Shown: positions 17,510-22,021 of the stretch, in pieces
Numbering within the stretch: the first letter of the stretch is position 1
How the letters are laid out: every line of letters starts with the position of its first letter
Assembly (NCBI GenBank): GCA_009731375.1
Contig: BJOX01000083.1
Span: forward strand, 800,784-822,804
From: Paulinella micropora
Lineage: Eukaryota > Cercozoa > Imbricatea > Euglyphida
DNA length: 22,021 bases
Reading direction: 5' to 3'
Notes under the pieces: model-generated
Told to the model about the DNA's origin: nothing
Database searches by the model: none
The model's input: only the letters and a program-made list of their open reading frames with translations
Translations under genes and position numbers: made by a program

Positions 17510-17676
17510 CTCCCCTCCTCTCCTCTCCTCTCCTCTCATCTCATCTCATCTCATCTAATCTAATCTAATCTAATCTAATCTAATCTAATCTAATCTAATC
17601 TAATCTATCTATCTACCTACCTACCTGCCTACCTACCTGCCTACCTACCTACCTACCTACCTACCTACCTACCTAT

Positions 17677-17710
<34 letters not shown>
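17267..17710. repeat. (TATC)n, (CTAC)n, (CT)n and graded pentamer tract
   Basis: TATC to about 17440 with GATC points, CTAC to 17472, CT to 17507. Then CCTCT, CATCT and AATCT pentamers in order (17511-17605), TATC, CTAC with CTGC, and CT up to 17710. Confidence 0.95.
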
Positions 17711-17717
<7 letters not shown>

Positions 17718-17938
17718 CTAGATAGGCGATTTCTTCGCGAGCTCGTCTGACGTCTTCGCCTACCTACCTACCTACCTACCTACCTACCTACCTTCCTACC
17801 TACTTACCTACCTATTTATCAATCTCTCTCTACCTTTTCTAGATCGGCGATTTCTTCGCGAGCTCGTCTGATGTCTTCGGACCATGCGTAGCCTTCCAAT
17901 CTACCTACCTACCTACCTACCTACCTACCTATTTATCT

Positions 17939-17990
<52 letters not shown>

Positions 17991-18236
17991 CTTTTCTAGA
18001 TCGGCGATTTCTTTGCGAGCTCGTCTGACGTCTTCGGACATACGTAGCTTACCAATCTACCTACCTACCTACCTATTTAACCTATCTATTGGCACCTTTT
18101 CTAGCTTGGCAATTTCTTCCCGAGCTCTTGTAACGTCATCCGGACATACGTAGCTTGGTATGTATGCATGTATGTCTGTCTGTCTGTCAGTCTATGCTGT
18201 CTGTCTCTATCCATCGGGACCTCCAGCTTGGTGATT

Positions 18237-18299
<63 letters not shown>

Positions 18300-18362
18300 C
18301 CTTTGCTAGATTAGCGATTTCTCGGCAAGCTCGCTCAATGTCTTCGAACATACGTAGCTTAC
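17711..18362 (-). other. Array of coiled-coil-coding microexon-like units D2-D7
   Basis: Units lie at 17711-17760, 17831-17898, 17989-18054, 18091-18158, 18213-18240 (partial) and 18297-18362. On the minus strand the consensus is LRMSED(V/I)-x-RAR-x-EIA-(D/N/Y/K)-LEK. Each unit starts after an AG and ends AAG|GT or similar: GTAGAG twice, GTGCCA, GTATAG, GTCCCG. 17711 has AAA|GTAGAG. In the unit at 17989 the stretch from AG to GT is exactly 57 nt, 19 codons, phase 0. The a/d positions are I, A, I, L, fitting a coiled coil. Spacers are CTAC, CTCT and TATC microsatellites. 18091 has a 1-nt insertion, 17831 a 1-nt change of length, and 18297 an E to A change. Confidence 0.5.
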
Positions 18363-18486
18363 CTATCTACCTACCTACCTACCTACCTACCTACCTACCT
18401 ACCTCCTACCTACCTACTACCTACCTACCTACCTACCTACCTACCTCCTACCTACCTACCTACCTACCTATTTATCTATCTCTCTC
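18363..18486. repeat. (CTAC)n and (CT)n tract
   Basis: CTAC tetramers with two CTCCTAC interruptions, then TATC/CT. Confidence 0.95.
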
Positions 18487-18587
18487 TACCTTTTCTAGGT
18501 TGGCAATTTCTCGGCGAGCTCGCTCAATGTCTTCGGACATACGTAGCCTGCCTGCAGACACCGCCGCGTCGAACCTGGGTAGGTAGG
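18487..18587 (-). other. Unit D8, longest form: AAVSAGRLRMSEDIERARRE...
   Basis: On the minus strand (CTAC)nCCAG| is a strong 3' splice-like site. It is followed by F-D-A-A-V-S-A-G-R-L-R-M-S-E-D-I-E-R-A, then RREIANLEK|GTAGAG. It joins the AAVSAGRLR module (also at 18873, 19067, 19359) to the SED...LEK module of D2-D7, which shows that both belong to one ancestral coding segment. Confidence 0.45.
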
Positions 18588-18621
18588 TAGGTAGGTAGGC
18601 AGATCGATCGATCGATCGATC

Positions 18622-18678
<57 letters not shown>

Positions 18679-18762
18679 GTAATGCCTTCGTGCTTGTACA
18701 GCAAGCAAAATTCCACGTGTTTTGCGGGAGAGAGAGAAGCAAAATTTCCACGTGTTTTGCGG

Positions 18763-18808
<46 letters not shown>

Positions 18809-18872
18809 GCAAAATTTCCACAGGGTAGGTAGGTAGGTAGGCAGATCGATAGATAAATAGATAGATAGATAG
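18588..18872. repeat. GGTA/GATC/GATA tracts and a 3-copy CACGTGTTTTGCGGG minisatellite
   Basis: GATA tract to 18679. Then AGCAAAATTTCCACGTGTTT-type units at 18709, 18738 and 18807 separated by AG runs. On the minus strand the units read RKTRGNFAS. GATA follows. No family is recognised. Confidence 0.85.
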
Positions 18873-18982
18873 GTTCTTCGGACACACGTAGCCTGCCTGC
18901 CGACACCGCCGCGTCGAACCTGGGTAGGTAGGTAGGTAGGTAGGTAGGTAGGTAGGTAGGTAGGTAGATAGATAGATAGATC

Positions 18983-19051
<69 letters not shown>

Positions 19052-19158
19052 GTAGATAGATAGATAGCTTCTTCGGACACACGTAGCCTGCCTGCCGACA
19101 CCGCCGCGTGGGTAGGTAGGTAGGTAGGTAGGTAGGTAGGTAGGTAGATCGATCGATC

Positions 19159-19194
<36 letters not shown>

Positions 19195-19195
19195 T

Positions 19196-19261
<66 letters not shown>

Positions 19262-19404
19262 CGATAGATAGATAGATACATAGATAGATACATAGATAGA
19301 TAGATAGATAGACAGATAGATAGATAGATAGATAGATAGATAGGTAGATAGATAGATAGCTTCTTCGGACACACGTAGCCTGCCTGCCGACACCGCCGCG
19401 TGGG
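18873..19404 (-). repeat. Three AAVSAGRLRVSEE units in GGTA/GATA repeat
   Basis: 18873-18924 reads RFDAAVSAGRLRVSEE on the minus strand. 19067-19111 and 19359-19404 read HAAVSAGRLRVSEE, share the same shortened start (CCGCGTGGG) and the same end (GATAGCTTCTTCGG), and are 292 bp apart. They are thus a segmental duplication that includes the GATA spacer. All three stop within the SED motif and lack the LEK half. Confidence 0.6.
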
Positions 19405-19472
19405 TAGGTAGGTAGGTAGGTAGGTAGGTAGGTAGGTAGATCGNNNNNNNNNNGTAGATAGATAGATAGACA
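19405..19472. repeat. GGTA/GATA tract with a 10-N gap
   Basis: GGTAGATCG, Ns at 19444-19453, then GTAGATAGATAGACAGAT. Confidence 0.9.
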
Positions 19473-19599
19473 GATGAGATATCGACTAATGTCAGAAAAA
19501 AGGAGCTTCTGATTTCGTCAACCAGGAAGTCTGTGGGTAAAGTATTAACCCGATGCCCAGCTAAGCCGTGATGTTTGCACGGAAGGGACTGATACAGGC
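19473..19599 (-). mobile_element. Family A element, copy A11 (cut by a gap)
   Basis: GATGAGATATCG to GGGACTGATACAGGC, then the large N gap. Confidence 0.75.
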
Positions 19600-19966
19600 N
19601 NNNNNNNNNNNNNNNNNNNNNNNNNNNNNNNNNNNNNNNNNNNNNNNNNNNNNNNNNNNNNNNNNNNNNNNNNNNNNNNNNNNNNNNNNNNNNNNNNNNN
19701 NNNNNNNNNNNNNNNNNNNNNNNNNNNNNNNNNNNNNNNNNNNNNNNNNNNNNNNNNNNNNNNNNNNNNNNNNNNNNNNNNNNNNNNNNNNNNNNNNNNN
19801 NNNNNNNNNNNNNNNNNNNNNNNNNNNNNNNNNNNNNNNNNNNNNNNNNNNNNNNNNNNNNNNNNNNNNNNNNNNNNNNNNNNNNNNNNNNNNNNNNNNN
19901 NNNNNNNNNNNNNNNNNNNNNNNNNNNNNNNNNNNNNNNNNNNNNNNNNNNNNNNNNNNNNNNNNN
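19600..19966. other. Assembly gap, 367 N
   Basis: Probably hides the rest of A11. The frame predicted through it is meaningless. Confidence 1.
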
Positions 19967-20012
<46 letters not shown>

Positions 20013-20017
20013 CAGAC

Positions 20018-20082
<65 letters not shown>
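19967..20082. repeat. (GATA)n microsatellite
   Basis: GATA with a CAGACAGA point near 20011. Confidence 0.95.
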
Positions 20083-20399
20083 TGTTTAATGTTTAATCTA
20101 TGGGCGTGGCTTAGCTTGAAAAGCCATGGCCTCCTATACTACCCCCGGACAAGAACTTTCAGCACCGGCCAAGCTGCACACCAACCACTGTCTCGCTGTG
20201 GTTGGTGTCTGTGCCCAGTTCAAGCCGAAAGGTAGCCGAGCCCTTTTGAACTATACGGGACAACACTAGAACACTCCCCAGGAGCGTGTGCCCTAAGGAG
20301 ATGATGCCATGAGCAAGTCGAGGTTTCAGGAGTTCACGCTCGTTGTGAGTTACCTTCTACAACCCCGACTTCATCAACCCTTTGCATCACGCCCCGACT

Positions 20400-20400
<1 letters not shown>
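20083..20400. other. Longest single-copy island, with an 11-bp hairpin
   Basis: About 310 non-repetitive bases with no copy elsewhere in the window. A perfect stem ACACCAACCAC / GTGGTTGGTGT (20178-20188 and 20198-20208) has a 9-nt loop. Its right end on the minus strand (CTATCAG|TCGGGGCGTGATGC) reads QSGRDAKG, like unit F. No frame covers the island and no family is recognised. It may be a degraded mobile element. Confidence 0.5.
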
Positions 20401-20484
<84 letters not shown>

Positions 20485-20709
20485 GTAGATAGATAGACAG
20501 ATAGATAGATAGACAGATAGATAGATAGATAGATAAATGCATACATGCATATATACATACATATTACTACATACATATATATTTTTACATACATACATAC
20601 ATACATACATGCATACATAAATACATACATACATACATACATGCATGCATACATGCATGCATGCATGCATACATACATACATATATACATACATTCATAC
20701 ATTCATACA

Positions 20710-20740
<31 letters not shown>
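20401..20740. repeat. (GATA)n then (ACAT)n tract
   Basis: GATA with GACA points to about 20536, then CATA with CATG and AT-rich variants. Confidence 0.95.
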
Positions 20741-20783
20741 CATACCCCAAGGGCTTGGTCCGAGATCGACAAATCTGCAAGCA
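20741..20783 (-). other. Short island (CRFVDLGPSPWG)
   Basis: On the minus strand CTTGCTTGCAG| is followed by ATTTGTCGATCTCGGACCAA. The reading CRFVDL resembles AKFADL of unit F. Function unknown. Confidence 0.3.
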
Positions 20784-20807
20784 AGTAAGTAAGTAAGTAA
20801 GTAAGAA

Positions 20808-20839
<32 letters not shown>

Positions 20840-21241
20840 CAGTAAGTCAGTAAGTAAGAGTGCATGCAAGCAAGCAAGCAAGTAAGAAAAGTAAGTAAGC
20901 AAGTAAGCAAGTAAGTAAGTAAGAAAGTAAGAAAAGTAAGAAAAGTAAGACAGTAAGTAAGTAAGTAAGTAAGTAAGTCAATCAGGCAGTTAGTCAGTAA
21001 GTAAGAGTGCATGCAAGCAGGCAAGCAAGTAAGTAAGTAAGTAAGTAGTAAGTAAGTGAGTAAGTGAGTAAGTAAGTAAGTAAGTAAGTAAGTAAGAGTG
21101 CATGTAAGCAAGCAAGTAAGTATGTAAGTATGTCAGTAAGTAAGTAAGCAAGCAAGCAAGTAAGTAAGTAAGTAAGTAAGTCAGTCAGTCAGTAAGTAAG
21201 TAAGTAAGTAAGTAAGTAAGCAATCAAGCAAGTAAGCAAGC

Positions 21242-21282
<41 letters not shown>

Positions 21283-21396
21283 TGTAAGTAAGCAAGCAAG
21301 CAAGTAAGTAAGTAAGTGAGTAAGTAAGTAAGTAAGTAAGTCAGTAAGTAAGAGTGCATGCAAGCAAGCAAGTAAGTATGTAAGTATGTAAGTAAC

Positions 21397-21428
<32 letters not shown>

Positions 21429-21473
21429 CAGAAAGAAAGTAAGTAAGAGTGCACGCATGTAAGCAAGTAAGTA

Positions 21474-21516
<43 letters not shown>

Positions 21517-21590
21517 CAGTAAGTAAGAGTGCATGCAAGCAAGCAAGCAAGCAAGTAAGTAAGTAAGTAAGCAGAAAGTCAGAAAGTAAG
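20784..21590. repeat. (AAGT)n array with a GAGTGCATGCAAGCAAGC higher-order marker
   Basis: AAGT tetramers with AAGC, CAGT and AAAG variants. The marker AAGAGTGCATGCAAGCA, or a close variant, recurs near 20857, 21003, 21095, 21350, 21445 and 21525, which shows a higher-order structure. LTYL frames are repeat translation. Confidence 0.9.
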
Positions 21591-21634
21591 AGTAAAGACC
21601 TGTACACTGCCTCGTGCATGATCGATGGAGACCT

Positions 21635-21635
<1 letters not shown>
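21591..21635 (-). other. Short exon-like island ([10 protein letters not shown])
   Basis: On the minus strand TATCTATAG|GTCTCCATCGATCATGC runs to GTGTACAG|GTCTTT, giving about 35 nt between acceptor- and donor-like sites. One frame reads [12 protein letters not shown], another [10 protein letters not shown]. No family is recognised. Confidence 0.25.
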
Positions 21636-21726
<91 letters not shown>

Positions 21727-21776
21727 ACAGATAGACAGATAGATTGATAGACAGATTGATAGACAGACAAACAGAC

Positions 21777-21845
<69 letters not shown>
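21636..21845. repeat. (GATA)n with CAGA and TTGA variants
   Basis: GATA tract with (CAGA)n near 21645-21665 and mixed GACA/GATTGATA near 21725-21778. Confidence 0.95.
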
Positions 21846-21848
<3 letters not shown>

Positions 21849-22021
21849 GAAATATCGACTAATGTCAGAAAAAAGGAGCTTCTGATTTCGTCAACCAGGA
21901 AGTCTGTGGGTAAAGTATTAACCCGATGCCCAGCTAAGCCGTGATGTTTGCACGGAAGGGACTGATACAGGCAATACCAAAGCTCCCTAGTACCAGGCGG
22001 GGCCAGGGCTCGTTCCATAAA
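21846..22021 (-). mobile_element. Family A element, copy A12 (runs off the window)
   Basis: GATGAAATATCGACTAATGT (one change from GATGAGATATCG) after GATA. It matches A1 up to CTCGTTCCATAA at the window end. GGCAATACC replaces GGCGATACC. Confidence 0.75.

Noticed and set aside
19568-19975. Frame crossing the 367-N gap
   Set aside because: Most of it is unknown bases.

Overview
The window is eukaryotic nuclear DNA made almost entirely of simple repeats. There are long (GATA)n/(TATC)n, (TATG)n/(CATA)n, (AAGT)n, (ATCAC)n, (TTATG)n, (AG)n and (TA)n tracts, several minisatellites, six N gaps (15952-15961, 16454-16550, 16810-16819, 16995-17004, 19444-19453, 19600-19966) and two families of dispersed retroelement-like repeats. 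Nearly every long open frame is a translated microsatellite (IYLS, HTYI, MYVC, TSHH) and is not a gene. A marine invertebrate, for example a mollusc, would fit: there is a retroelement remnant with a restriction-like endonuclease domain, a possible tRNA-type SINE fragment, and Kelch-like and fibronectin-III-like exon fragments. A repeat-rich protist such as a dinoflagellate cannot be excluded. No rRNA, tRNA or complete protein-coding gene was found. Layout: 1-830 holds a SINE-like fragment and its inverted copies in (ACAT)n. 851-2345 is tetranucleotide repeat with two facing fragments that encode the same Kelch-like peptide. 2346-4110 has GATA tracts, a small minisatellite, family B copy 1 and a full family A copy. 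4115-5910 is a minisatellite of about 20 cores alternating with (TATG)n. 5930-7296 is ACGT-rich, ATCAC and ACAT repeat with Kelch-like islands. 7297-12421 is the mobile-element cluster: A2/A3 and A4/A5 dimers, A6, B2, B3 joined to a retroelement endonuclease remnant, and a B4/A chimera. 12424-15551 has GATA tracts, fibronectin-III-like islands, a candidate exon with a consensus splice donor and a long hairpin. 15552-17160 is gapped family A sequence. 17161-19404 is an array of short coiled-coil-coding exon-like units in CTAC/CT/GATA repeat. 19405-22021 is GATA, ACAT and AAGT repeat with unique islands and two more A copies. Two themes stand out. First, families A and B, with one fragmentary exception, lie in one orientation inside GATA tracts. 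They end at almost the same short sequence (GATGAGATATCG or GATGAGATGTCG on the + strand) and are truncated at varied points at the other end. One B copy continues into a PD-(D/E)XK-like endonuclease reading frame. This is what a GATA-microsatellite-targeted LINE and a non-autonomous partner would leave. Second, many short non-repetitive islands inside the microsatellites look like microexons. Their reading frames recur with partly synonymous differences, they end in GT-type donors, and some have lengths divisible by three. They may be parts of real genes with microsatellite introns, or duplicated and decayed exon fragments. The assembly is uncertain: tract lengths are unreliable and several joins are next to 10-N gaps.
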